A DNA stretch of 64,000 nucleotides. Origin: Hamadaea sp013361475. GTDB taxonomy: Bacteria; Actinomycetota; Actinomycetes; Mycobacteriales; Micromonosporaceae. Below are positions 8,636-15,710 of the stretch, one piece after another. Position numbers and translations under genes: made by a program. Each line of letters opens with the position of its first letter. Position 1 is the first letter of the stretch. The notes under the pieces are model-generated. The model did not search any database. It was not told the DNA's origin and saw only the letters and a list, made by a program, of their open reading frames with translations. The stretch lies in NCBI RefSeq assembly GCF_040654195.1, contig NZ_JBFAHM010000013.1, forward strand, positions 1-64,000, read 5' to 3'.

Positions 8636-8691
8636 GACTTATTTACGCTGGGGTGCGCAAACCGCGCTTCCGGTGATCCACAGCACCGAAA

Positions 8692-8704
8692 GTTAGCCTA
8701 CCCT
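8692..8704. promoter_or_regulatory. Candidate iron box (IdeR/DmdR-like) upstream of sufR
   Basis: GTTAGCCTACCCT matches 11 of 13 positions of the core GTTAGGCTAACCT of DtxR/IdeR boxes. It lies 68 bp upstream of sufR in a 97-bp intergenic gap. Confidence 0.3.
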
Positions 8705-8721
8705 TGGTCCCCGATTGTCCG

Positions 8722-9468
8722 TTACAGCCGGCCCGCTTCCACGATGCGGCGGAGGAACTGCTGCGTACGGGGTTGCTCGGGGGCGCCGAAGACCTGCTCG
8801 GGTGGACCCTGCTCCAGCACCCGGCCACCGTCGAGGAACACCACCCGATCGGCGACCTGCCGGGCGAAACCCATCTCATGGGTGGCCAGCACCATGGTCA
8901 TCCCCTCGCCCTTGAGCTCGCGGATCATGGTCAGCACCTCCCCGACCAGCTCCGGGTCCAGCGCTGAGGTCACCTCGTCGAGCAACAGCAGGCGTGGCGA
9001 GTTCACCAGCGCGCGCACGATCGCGACGCGCTGCTGCTGCCCGCCGGACAGCCGATCGGGGTACTCCCCCGCCTTGTCCGCGAGACCGACCCGGGCCAGC
9101 CAGGCCATCGCCTGCTCGCGGGCCTCGGCCCGGGCGCGGCGATGCACGCGGGTCGGCGCCAGCGTGATGTTGTCCAGCACCGTCATGTGCGGAAACAAGT
9201 TGTACGCCTGGAAGACGATCCCGATCTTGCGGCGTACGCGGTCGGGGTCCACCCGGGGATCGGTGATGTGCTCGCCGTCGAGGTGGATCAGGCCGTCGTC
9301 GATTTGTTCCAGCAGGTTCACACAGCGCAGCAGGGTCGACTTGCCCGAGCCGGAGGCGCCGATGAGGGCGACGACCTCGTGCTCGGCGACGTCCAGGGTG
9401 AGGTCGTCGAGCACCAGATTGCCCCGGAAGGCCTTGCGGAGGTTCTCGCAGCGCAGCACCGGCGTCAT
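8722..9468 (-). CDS. Polar amino-acid ABC transporter ATPase
   Basis: 248-residue ABC ATPase of the GlnQ/HisP type. Walker A is GASGSGKST (about residue 35), the Q-loop is in IVFQAYNLFPHMTVLDN, the signature is LSGGQQQR, and Walker B is LLLLDEVTSALDPE. It powers import by the permease and binding protein encoded upstream. ATG 9468 overlaps the permease stop by 4 nt. It is the last gene of the operon. Confidence 0.94.
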   Translation of the reverse strand: MTPVLRCENLRKAFRGNLVLDDLTLDVAEHEVVALIGASGSGKSTLLRCVNLLEQIDDGLIHLDGEHITDPRVDPDRVRRKIGIVFQAYNLFPHMTVLDNITLAPTRVHRRARAEAREQAMAWLARVGLADKAGEYPDRLSGGQQQRVAIVRALVNSPRLLLLDEVTSALDPELVGEVLTMIRELKGEGMTMVLATHEMGFARQVADRVVFLDGGRVLEQGPPEQVFGAPEQPRTQQFLRRIVEAGRL

Positions 9469-10343
9469 CCGCGTGCTCCCTGGCGGCGGGCGGCCCGCAG
9501 GGTCACCCAGTCGGTCACGCCGATCAACGGCAGGGCGAGCAGCACGAACAACACTCCGGCCACGATGTAGGGGGTGAAGTTGTAGGTCTCGGCGACCTGG
9601 ATCTGCGCCGCGCGTACGGCGTCGATGGGGCCGGCCAGCGAAACGAGTCCGACGTCCTTCTGCAGCGCGACGGTGTCGTTGAGCAGCGGCGGGGCGACCC
9701 GGCGGACGGCCTGCGGCAGCACCACGTGCCGCATCGCCTGCCGGTAGGTCAGCCCCAGCGAGCGGGCGGCCGCGATCTGGCTGGGATGGATCGACTCGAT
9801 CCCGGCCCGGAACACCTCGGCCAGGTACGCCCCGTAGGTGATGACCAGGGCGACACCGCCCAGCACCAGCGTCGACGGCATGCCCTGCAACCGCAGGCCG
9901 GGTACGCCGAGCGTCATCACGTACAGCACGATGATCAGCGGCACACCCCGGAAGGTGTACGTGTAGCCGGTGGCCAGCGCACGGACCGGGAAGGCGACCG
10001 GGCCCCGCAGCGTACGCAGGACGGCGATGACCAGCCCGAGGAGCAGCGCCCCGACGGCGCAGAAGACCAGCAGCTGAATGTTCAGCACCAGCCCGTGCAG
10101 GATCGCCGGCAGCGACTCCTTCGCGGTGTGCCAGTCCAGAAAGGACGTCTTGACCCGGTCCCATCCGGGGGCGCCGGTGACCGCGACGGTCAGAAGCATC
10201 CCGACGACGGCCGTCGAGACGGCGGCGATCAGGACGGACAGGACCGCCCGGCGGCGCCGGTACGCCATCCGCTCGCGTTCGACCGCGCTCGGCTGCCACA
10301 GCGCTCGGGCCGTGGCAGCCGGGGGTGTCAGGCGCTCGGTCAC
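9465..10343 (-). CDS. Polar amino-acid ABC transporter permease
   Basis: 292-residue HisM/GlnP-type inner-membrane permease. An N-terminal helix lies at about residues 33-55, followed by a block of about five transmembrane segments. The EAA loop (AARSLGLTYRQAMRHVVLPQA, 20-residue core about 190-210) contacts the ATPase. GTG 10343 overlaps the binding-protein stop by GTGA, so all three transport genes are coupled. The substrate is probably a polar or acidic amino acid, but the sequence does not fix it. Confidence 0.92.
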   Translation of the reverse strand: MTERLTPPAATARALWQPSAVERERMAYRRRRAVLSVLIAAVSTAVVGMLLTVAVTGAPGWDRVKTSFLDWHTAKESLPAILHGLVLNIQLLVFCAVGALLLGLVIAVLRTLRGPVAFPVRALATGYTYTFRGVPLIIVLYVMTLGVPGLRLQGMPSTLVLGGVALVITYGAYLAEVFRAGIESIHPSQIAAARSLGLTYRQAMRHVVLPQAVRRVAPPLLNDTVALQKDVGLVSLAGPIDAVRAAQIQVAETYNFTPYIVAGVLFVLLALPLIGVTDWVTLRAARRQGARG

Positions 10344-11227
10344 GACAGTTCGGGCGCGCCCGCGGACTGTGCGAGCCAGGTCTGCTGCAGTTTGGTCAGG
10401 GTGCCGTCGGTACGCAGGGCGTCGACGGCCTGGCTGACGCAGGAGGTCAGCGCGGAACCCTTGTCCAGCACCAGGCCGAACTGCTCGACCTGCCCGGTCG
10501 TCGCGGGCAGCTGGCCGACGATGAGCGAGTTCTCGATCTCCGCGCCGGTCATGTAGAACGCCGTCGGCAGGTCCACGACCAGGCCGTCGATCTGGCCGTT
10601 CTGCAACGCCTTCTTCGCGTCGTCGTTGTTGTTGAACACCGACGGCTGAGCGCTCGGCTTGATCACGCCGGTGATCGCGGTGTAGCTGCTCGTGCCGACC
10701 TGCGCGCCCAGCTTGGCGGACTTGAGGTCGGCGATCGACTTCGCGCCGGCGATCTTCGACGACTTCAGCGCGATGACGGTCTGGCGGACGTCGTAGTAGG
10801 GCGAGGAGAAGTCCACCGCCTTCTTCCGGTCCTCGGTGATCGAGAACTCGTTGATGTCGAAGTCGTAAGGCTTGGCGCCGGGCGCGATGGCGTTGTTGAA
10901 GGTCACCCGAGTCCAGACGACGTCGCCGGCGGCATAGCCGAGCTTCCCGGCCACGGCGTACGCCACGGCGCCCTCGAAGCCCTTCTGGTTGTCCGGCTTG
11001 TTGTCCACGAACCACGGCTCGTAGACCGGCTCGTCGGTGCCGATGGTCAGCTTCCCGGCGGTGAGCGTCTTGAGGGAGTCCTTGGTGCAGGCCGCGCCGG
11101 AGGCGGAGGCGGAAGCCGACGACGACGGCGTCTCGTCGGCGGGGGCGCACGCGGTGAGCGCGGCGGCAGACAGAAGGGTGACGGCCAGCACGGCCGGAGG
11201 GAGTCGGCGGAACATGGATCGCAGCAT
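10340..11227 (-). CDS. Amino-acid ABC transporter substrate-binding lipoprotein
   Basis: 295-residue family 3 solute-binding protein. It has a signal peptide with lipobox LSAAALTAC ending near residue 27, then a low-complexity Ser/Ala linker. The binding-fold start KLTIGTDEPVYEPWFVDN is typical, and DFDINEFSITEDRKKAVDFS is the family signature region. It is anchored outside the membrane and feeds the permease. ATG 11227 is used; ATG 11215 is an in-frame alternative that would still leave a full signal peptide. It diverges from ctaA with about 100 bp between starts. Confidence 0.92.
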   Translation of the reverse strand: MLRSMFRRLPPAVLAVTLLSAAALTACAPADETPSSSASASASGAACTKDSLKTLTAGKLTIGTDEPVYEPWFVDNKPDNQKGFEGAVAYAVAGKLGYAAGDVVWTRVTFNNAIAPGAKPYDFDINEFSITEDRKKAVDFSSPYYDVRQTVIALKSSKIAGAKSIADLKSAKLGAQVGTSSYTAITGVIKPSAQPSVFNNNDDAKKALQNGQIDGLVVDLPTAFYMTGAEIENSLIVGQLPATTGQVEQFGLVLDKGSALTSCVSQAVDALRTDGTLTKLQQTWLAQSAGAPELS

Positions 11228-11319
11228 AGAGAACCCGCCGAAGATCGCCGGTGAACAGGGTGTGACCGTTCCGGCAGCCGGACACGGCACGGTGAGGCAG
11301 CCCACACCGGCGCGCTGGC

Positions 11320-11325
11320 TATGCT
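11320..11325 (+). promoter_or_regulatory. Candidate -10 of leaderless ctaA
   Basis: TATGCT followed by 7 nt and then GTG 11333. No Shine-Dalgarno is visible, which supports a leaderless start. Confidence 0.45.
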
Positions 11326-11332
11326 CGGCGAC

Positions 11333-12346
11333 GTGGGTGAGCTGCGTGAGGTTTGGGCGGCGCCGAAGCTGCTGCGGGGCACCGCCCTGGCCAGCCTCGC
11401 GGCGAACGTCGGCATCGTCGTCACCGGCGGCGCCGTCCGCCTGACCGGATCCGGGCTCGGCTGCCCGACCTGGCCCAAGTGCACCGGCGAGTCCCTGGTC
11501 GCCACCCGCGAGATGGGCGTCAACGGCGCGATCGAGTTCGGCAACCGGCTGCTGACCTTCGTGGTCGCCGTCCTCGCCGTCCTCGGCTTCCTCCTGGCCC
11601 GGCAGGCGGCCAAGCGAATTCGCGCGGCCGGCGGCGACGCCGGACAGGCCCGGTCGATGGTGCGCTGGTCGTTCTGGACCGCGCTGAGCATCCCGGCCCA
11701 GGCCGCCTGGGGTGGCCTGACCGTGCTGACCAACCTGAACCCCTGGATCGTGGGGCTGCACTTCATGGTCAGCATCGGCATCATCTTCGCCGCCTTCGGG
11801 TTCTGGCGCAGCACACTGGACGCCGACCCTGACCTCGCTCCCCGGCGCGAGACGGTCGCCCGGGAACTGCGGTGGCTGGTCGGCCTCATCCAGGCCGCTG
11901 CGGTGGGCGTACTCGTGATCGGCACGATGGTGACCGGCAGCGGACCGCACGCGGGCGATCAGGGCGCGGCCCGCAACGGCCTCGACCCCGCCCAGATCTC
12001 GCAGGTCCACGCGGACCTGGTGTTCCTGCTGTTCGGCCTGAGCGCCGCGGCCTGGCTGGCCCTGCGGGCAGTACGCGCGACCGACGCCGCGGCCGCGACC
12101 CTGGTGCTGCTGGCCGTGCTGGCCGGGCAGGGCGTCATCGGCTTCGTCCAGTACTTCACCCACCTGCAGCCGGTGCTCGTCGGCGTGCACATGTTCGGCG
12201 CGAGTCTGGTCTGGATCGCCGCGCTGCGTGTGTGGTGGGCGGTCCGCCCGGCCCGGCCCGTGCCGCTGGTCCGTCAGTCAGCCGGTCGGTCACTGGAAGA
12301 TAACTTGACGGTTGCAAACCCGGCCGGTGCGCGAGAAAGGTCGTGA
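11333..12346 (+). CDS. ctaA: Heme A synthase (CtaA/COX15)
   Basis: 337-residue polytopic membrane protein that oxidises heme O to heme A for aa3-type cytochrome oxidase. Eight hydrophobic segments are visible. TGSGLGCPTWPKC (about residues 38-50) carries the conserved cysteine pair. Likely heme-ligand histidines are in VGLHFMVS, QVHADLVF and VGVHMFGA, and GNRLLTF is a further family motif. GTG 11333 is chosen over ATG 11321 because TATGCT lies 7 nt upstream. Its partner heme O synthase is at 14386. The stop overlaps the next start by GTGA. Confidence 0.92.
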   Translation: MGELREVWAAPKLLRGTALASLAANVGIVVTGGAVRLTGSGLGCPTWPKCTGESLVATREMGVNGAIEFGNRLLTFVVAVLAVLGFLLARQAAKRIRAAGGDAGQARSMVRWSFWTALSIPAQAAWGGLTVLTNLNPWIVGLHFMVSIGIIFAAFGFWRSTLDADPDLAPRRETVARELRWLVGLIQAAAVGVLVIGTMVTGSGPHAGDQGAARNGLDPAQISQVHADLVFLLFGLSAAAWLALRAVRATDAAAATLVLLAVLAGQGVIGFVQYFTHLQPVLVGVHMFGASLVWIAALRVWWAVRPARPVPLVRQSAGRSLEDNLTVANPAGARERS

Positions 12347-12705
12347 CCGCGAGCACCGGGCGGTGCATGATGTGCGGCGTGTCCCCCTCTCTGCGCCGGC
12401 GTGCGGTGATCGACCCCGCGGCGCTGGCTGGCGCGGTCGAAACGGCGTTCAGCGCCGACGCGGAGCTCGACTACTGGGGCGCCATCCGGTACGCCGAGGC
12501 CGCCGGGCGGGTCGTCGAGGCGATCGCCGCCCTCGTCCGGCAGGGCGAAGCGGCCCAGGCCGCGCCCCTGTTCGAGCGCGCGGCCGAGTTGCTCGCGATC
12601 GCCCAGGAGAAGGCCGACGACACGGCCGGCTGCCTGGAGGATCTGCAGCGGCGCCTGCGCGACGGCCTCGACGAGGCGCGCGCCTTCGGCGACTCCCCCG
12701 CCTGA
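12343..12705 (+). CDS. Small protein coupled to ctaA, function unknown
   Basis: 120-residue protein, probably entirely alpha-helical after residue 25 (ALAGAVETAFSADAELDYWG, then a helix around VVEAIAALVRQG). The N-terminus has a Cys-x2-Cys pair (RCMMCGVS). I recognise no domain. GTG 12343 overlaps the ctaA stop by 4 nt, so it is translationally coupled, though no functional link to heme synthesis is evident. The helical pattern recalls TPR-like repeats. It ends just before a repeat-rich convergent intergenic region. Confidence 0.65.
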   Translation: MTASTGRCMMCGVSPSLRRRAVIDPAALAGAVETAFSADAELDYWGAIRYAEAAGRVVEAIAALVRQGEAAQAAPLFERAAELLAIAQEKADDTAGCLEDLQRRLRDGLDEARAFGDSPA

Positions 12706-12714
12706 CTCCCTGCC

Positions 12715-12792
12715 TGCGTGCCGTACTTGCGCGCCTTACTTGCGTGCCCTACTTGCGTGCCCTACTTGCGTGCCCTACTTGCGCGCCTTACT
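12715..12792. repeat. Six tandem 13-bp repeats
   Basis: Six head-to-tail copies of TGCGTGCCCTACT (variants with C/G/T at three positions), ending in the arm of the hairpin at 12794. Non-coding spacer after the small ctaA-coupled gene. Confidence 0.85.
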
Positions 12793-12793
12793 T

Positions 12794-12872
12794 GCGTGAT
12801 CATTGCGCCAGCCACGTCGTTTCAAGCGGCGATTCGTCCGTTGAAACAGCATGCCTGACGCAATGATCACGC
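12794..12872. terminator. Large nested inverted repeat between convergent genes
   Basis: Outer arms GCGTGATCATTGCG / CGCAATGATCACGC are perfect over 14 bp. An imperfect inner stem pairs GTTTCAAGCGG with CCGTTGAAAC. It lies between the convergent gene ends at 12705 and 12916. Probably terminates both. Confidence 0.6.
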
Positions 12873-12916
12873 GTCACGCGTCACGCGTCACGCGTCACGC
12901 GTCACGCGTCACGCGT
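12868..12916. repeat. Seven perfect CACGCGT heptamers
   Basis: Seven uninterrupted copies of CACGCGT, running from the hairpin arm to the stop codon of the ATP-grasp gene, whose TGA begins in the last base of the array. Confidence 0.95.
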
Positions 12917-13830
12917 CAGTCTCGGCGGAGGCGGGCGACGATGGCGTCGGCGAACCGCTCCGCGGCCCCGTCCGCGTACGCGAGGAAGACGCTGGGCTCG
13001 GTCAGCTCCAGTTCCACCAGGACGGGCGAGCCGTCGGGGCCGGGGATGACGTCCACCCGGGCGTAGAGCAGGTTGACCGGCGCGGCCGCCAGCACCTGCC
13101 GGGCCAGCTCGAACTCCGCCTCGGTCGGGACGCGCGGGGTGATCGCCTCGGGCACGTAGAGGCTTTCGGTCCCGGTGTCCGGCCCGGCCAGCATCGGTCC
13201 CTTGCGAATGGCGTGGCTGTATGCCAGCCGCCCGTCCACCGGCGACGCGAAGTGCAGCAGCGCCGTTTCGCCGTACGTGTCGACGGCGGGCAGGTAGGGC
13301 TGCACCATGACCAGCCGGCCGGCCTGCTGAAGCCGCTGGACGTGGGCCAGGGCGAGGTCGGCGTCGGCCGGGCCGTAACGGCCGGTGTCCTTGCTCCCCG
13401 CGCTGACGGCGGGCTTGACGACGTACTCACCGGCGGGCGGGGTGAACGTGTCGTCCGCGCCGATCCACTGCGTCGGCACGACCGGCACGCCGGCGTCGGC
13501 CAGCTCCCGCAGATACCGCTTGTCGGTGTTCCAGCGCACGACGTCGGCGGGGTTCAGCACCCGGCCGGCGGGCAGCCGCCCGATCCAGGTCAGGAACTCG
13601 TCGTAACGGTAGAAGTAGTCCCACGGTGAGCGGAGCACGATCAGGTCGTAGGCGGCCCAGTCGGCCTCGGTGTCGTCCCAGATCACCGGTTCGGCCGTCA
13701 CACGGCGCTCGGCCAGCGGCGCCAGGAGGAGGCGGTCGTCCTCCTCCAGCTCCGGAAGGTCGCGGCAGGTAACGAGAGCGACCCGGGCCGGGGCCCGGGT
13801 CGCGTCGCCTACGAGTAAGGGGTTATTCAC
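12916..13830 (-). CDS. ATP-grasp ligase (RimK/DcsG-like)
   Basis: 304-residue ATP-grasp protein resembling the COG0189 RimK / O-ureido-D-serine cyclo-ligase (DcsG) group. The N-terminal pre-ATP-grasp domain has RVALVTCRDLPELEEDDRLL, and LIVLRSPWDYFYRYDEFL follows at about residue 60. ATP-binding residues lie in EYVVKPAVSAGSKDTGRYG (about 145-163) and metal ligands in LLYARVDVIPG and PVLVELELTEPSVFL near the end. It makes an amide-type bond with an acyl-phosphate intermediate; the substrates are unknown. GTG 13830 is favoured by TAATCT 7 nt upstream. Confidence 0.8.
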   Translation of the reverse strand: MNNPLLVGDATRAPARVALVTCRDLPELEEDDRLLLAPLAERRVTAEPVIWDDTEADWAAYDLIVLRSPWDYFYRYDEFLTWIGRLPAGRVLNPADVVRWNTDKRYLRELADAGVPVVPTQWIGADDTFTPPAGEYVVKPAVSAGSKDTGRYGPADADLALAHVQRLQQAGRLVMVQPYLPAVDTYGETALLHFASPVDGRLAYSHAIRKGPMLAGPDTGTESLYVPEAITPRVPTEAEFELARQVLAAAPVNLLYARVDVIPGPDGSPVLVELELTEPSVFLAYADGAAERFADAIVARLRRD

Positions 13831-13837
13831 GCTGCAA

Positions 13838-13843
13838 AGATTA
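13838..13843 (-). promoter_or_regulatory. Candidate -10 of leaderless ATP-grasp gene
   Basis: On the minus strand TAATCT lies 7 nt before GTG 13830. No ribosome binding site is visible. Confidence 0.4.
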
Positions 13844-13865
13844 CAAGAGGGGCTGTGCTGAACGA

Positions 13866-14192
13866 TCAGCGGGCGAGCTGCCGCCGGCCCATCGAACGCC
13901 ACAGGTCGTTGCTCGGCCGCATCAGCTCCACGAGCTCGCGCTCCCAGCCGTTTTCCACCGGCACCCCGGCCTCCTCGCACGCGGCTCGTGCGACATCGGT
14001 GCTCGGCGCGACCAGGTCTCCCCAGCCGCCGTCGTTGCCGACGAGTACGACGCGCGCCCCGCGCCGCCCGAGGTATTCGATGACCGCCTTCGCCCCGCCG
14101 TGCTCACCGGCGAATCCCTTGATCCCGGAGACGAGGTTCTTCTCCTGGGCCGGAGATTCGAGGGTGAGGGTCGTATCGGAACCATCTGCCAT
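13866..14192 (-). CDS. Small conserved-looking protein, function unknown
   Basis: 108-residue acidic soluble protein. A Rossmann-like core is suggested by AVIEYLGRRGARVVLVGNDGGWGDLV with a glycine-rich turn, and the C-terminus is basic (RSMGRRQLAR). I do not recognise the family. ATG 14192 is used because it follows GGTGCTTGGC; GTG 14252 is an in-frame upstream alternative that would add 20 basic residues. It precedes the ATP-grasp gene by 35 bp on the same strand, but a separate leaderless promoter seems to serve that gene. Confidence 0.6.
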   Translation of the reverse strand: MADGSDTTLTLESPAQEKNLVSGIKGFAGEHGGAKAVIEYLGRRGARVVLVGNDGGWGDLVAPSTDVARAACEEAGVPVENGWERELVELMRPSNDLWRSMGRRQLAR

Positions 14193-14385
14193 GCCAAGCA
14201 CCATAAGCAGAACGTCACGCCCCGCGGCGCGTTCGCGGGCCTTCTGTGACACGTGTTACGACGCGACACCAGAGTGGTTAACGGGGAATGTCCAATTTCA
14301 TCCGGGCCAATACCGGACATAGCAGACCATCAAAGTGGCACGTGCAATCGCCGCTCGCCAAATCGGGCGTGTCCGGACAGGCGGG

Positions 14386-15360
14386 TTAGATCACGGCATC
14401 GATGGCGATCGCGACAAAGAGCAACGTCAGGTACGTGGTGGACCAGTGGAACATCTTCATCGGCCGCACCTTCTCCCCGCGGCGGGCCTGAGCGTAGAGG
14501 TCCCAGGCCTGCTTGAGGAAGAGGACGCCGAGCACGATCGCCGGAACGCCGTAGATGAAGCTCATCCCGAACGGCCACAACGCCACCGACGCCACCAGCG
14601 TCAACGCCGCGTAGATCACGCTCTCCAGGCCGACCCGCTTCAGCGAGCGTACGACCGGCAGCATCGGGATGCCGGCGCGGGCGTAGTCGTCACGGAACTT
14701 GATGGCCAGCGCGTAGAAGTGCGGCGGCTGCCAGAGGAACACGATGGCGAACATCAGCCAGGCCGCCCACGACAGCGAGCCGGTCACCGCCGCCCAGCCG
14801 ATCAGCACGGGAGCCGCTCCGCAGGCGCCGCCCCAGACCGTGTTCTGCCAGGTGGTCCGCTTCAGCCACAGGGTGTAGACGACGTCGTAGTAGACGACCG
14901 CCGCGACCGTCAGCGCGGTCGCCAGCCAGTTCGTGAAGACCGCCATCAGCACGGTGGACACCGTCGCCAGGGCGAGCCCGAAGACGAGCGCCGACCGCGG
15001 CGACACAGTGTGCCGCGGCAGCGGCCGCCGCGACGTACGCCGCATCAGCTGGTCGATGTCGCGGTCGATGTAGCAGTTGAGTGCGTTGGCCGCACCGGCC
15101 GCCAGCGATCCGCCCACGAGCACGACCAGCATCAGCCCGATCGAGGGGACGCCACCGGCGGCGAGCATCATCGCCGGGACGGTCGTGACGAGCAGCAGCT
15201 CGACGATGCGCGGCTTGGTCAGCGCCACGTACGCCGATACGACGCCACGCACGGAACGCCGCGCCTGCGAACCCTCGATGACTGCGGGTTCGTCGGTGGT
15301 GGCGGCGTCGCGCGGGGGGAGATCAACAGGAGAGGCCGGCTCAGCGGCGAGCGTGCTCAC
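14386..15360 (-). CDS. ctaB: Heme O synthase (protoheme IX farnesyltransferase)
   Basis: 324-residue UbiA-type prenyltransferase with about eight membrane segments. It adds a farnesyl group to heme B to form heme O, the substrate of CtaA encoded at 11333. The prenyl-diphosphate motif is ALNCYIDRDIDQLMRRTSRR (about residues 95-114); the second aspartate region is in FRDDYARAGIPMLP. GTG 15360 is chosen because TACCCT lies 6 nt upstream; TTG 15378 is less likely. It diverges from the tkt operon, the usual actinobacterial arrangement. Confidence 0.94.
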   Translation of the reverse strand: MSTLAAEPASPVDLPPRDAATTDEPAVIEGSQARRSVRGVVSAYVALTKPRIVELLLVTTVPAMMLAAGGVPSIGLMLVVLVGGSLAAGAANALNCYIDRDIDQLMRRTSRRPLPRHTVSPRSALVFGLALATVSTVLMAVFTNWLATALTVAAVVYYDVVYTLWLKRTTWQNTVWGGACGAAPVLIGWAAVTGSLSWAAWLMFAIVFLWQPPHFYALAIKFRDDYARAGIPMLPVVRSLKRVGLESVIYAALTLVASVALWPFGMSFIYGVPAIVLGVLFLKQAWDLYAQARRGEKVRPMKMFHWSTTYLTLLFVAIAIDAVI

Positions 15361-15710
15361 CGCTAGAGGGTAAGCCAAGCACCTGCGCAGACCTTTTCAG
15401 CCCCGCCGAGGTGCGACCGATCACACCTACCGGTCGGTCCGGCTCGATGCGGCGTGGTCAGCCGCGAGGACCGGGCTCGACCGGGGACAGCACCGTTACA
15501 GCGCCCGATTCCGCATAGCACGCCGCGCCCGGGGGAAGTGAGGGAGATCGCGTACGCACCGTGCACACGATCTGTAGGGTCTGAGGGGAAAGGCGACACC
15601 GTGGCCGCCCGAGACACACTCCGGCCGGAAGCTCACGCTGTTCCTGCACATCTGGCGAACAGCCGCGAGCGCTGGCCGGACCAACACATATGCAGGGAGC
15701 AGGAAGCACC
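15361..15710. other. 350-bp intergenic region between ctaB and tkt
   Basis: No credible gene. It should hold the divergent ctaB promoter (TACCCT, minus strand, 15367-15372) and the tkt operon promoter. TAGGGT at 15575-15580 is a possible tkt -10, which would leave a 5' leader of about 120 nt. I see no riboswitch fold. Confidence 0.4.

Noticed and set aside
12715..12916. CRISPR-like repeats
   Set aside because: Units are 13 and 7 bp with no spacers, and there are no cas genes.
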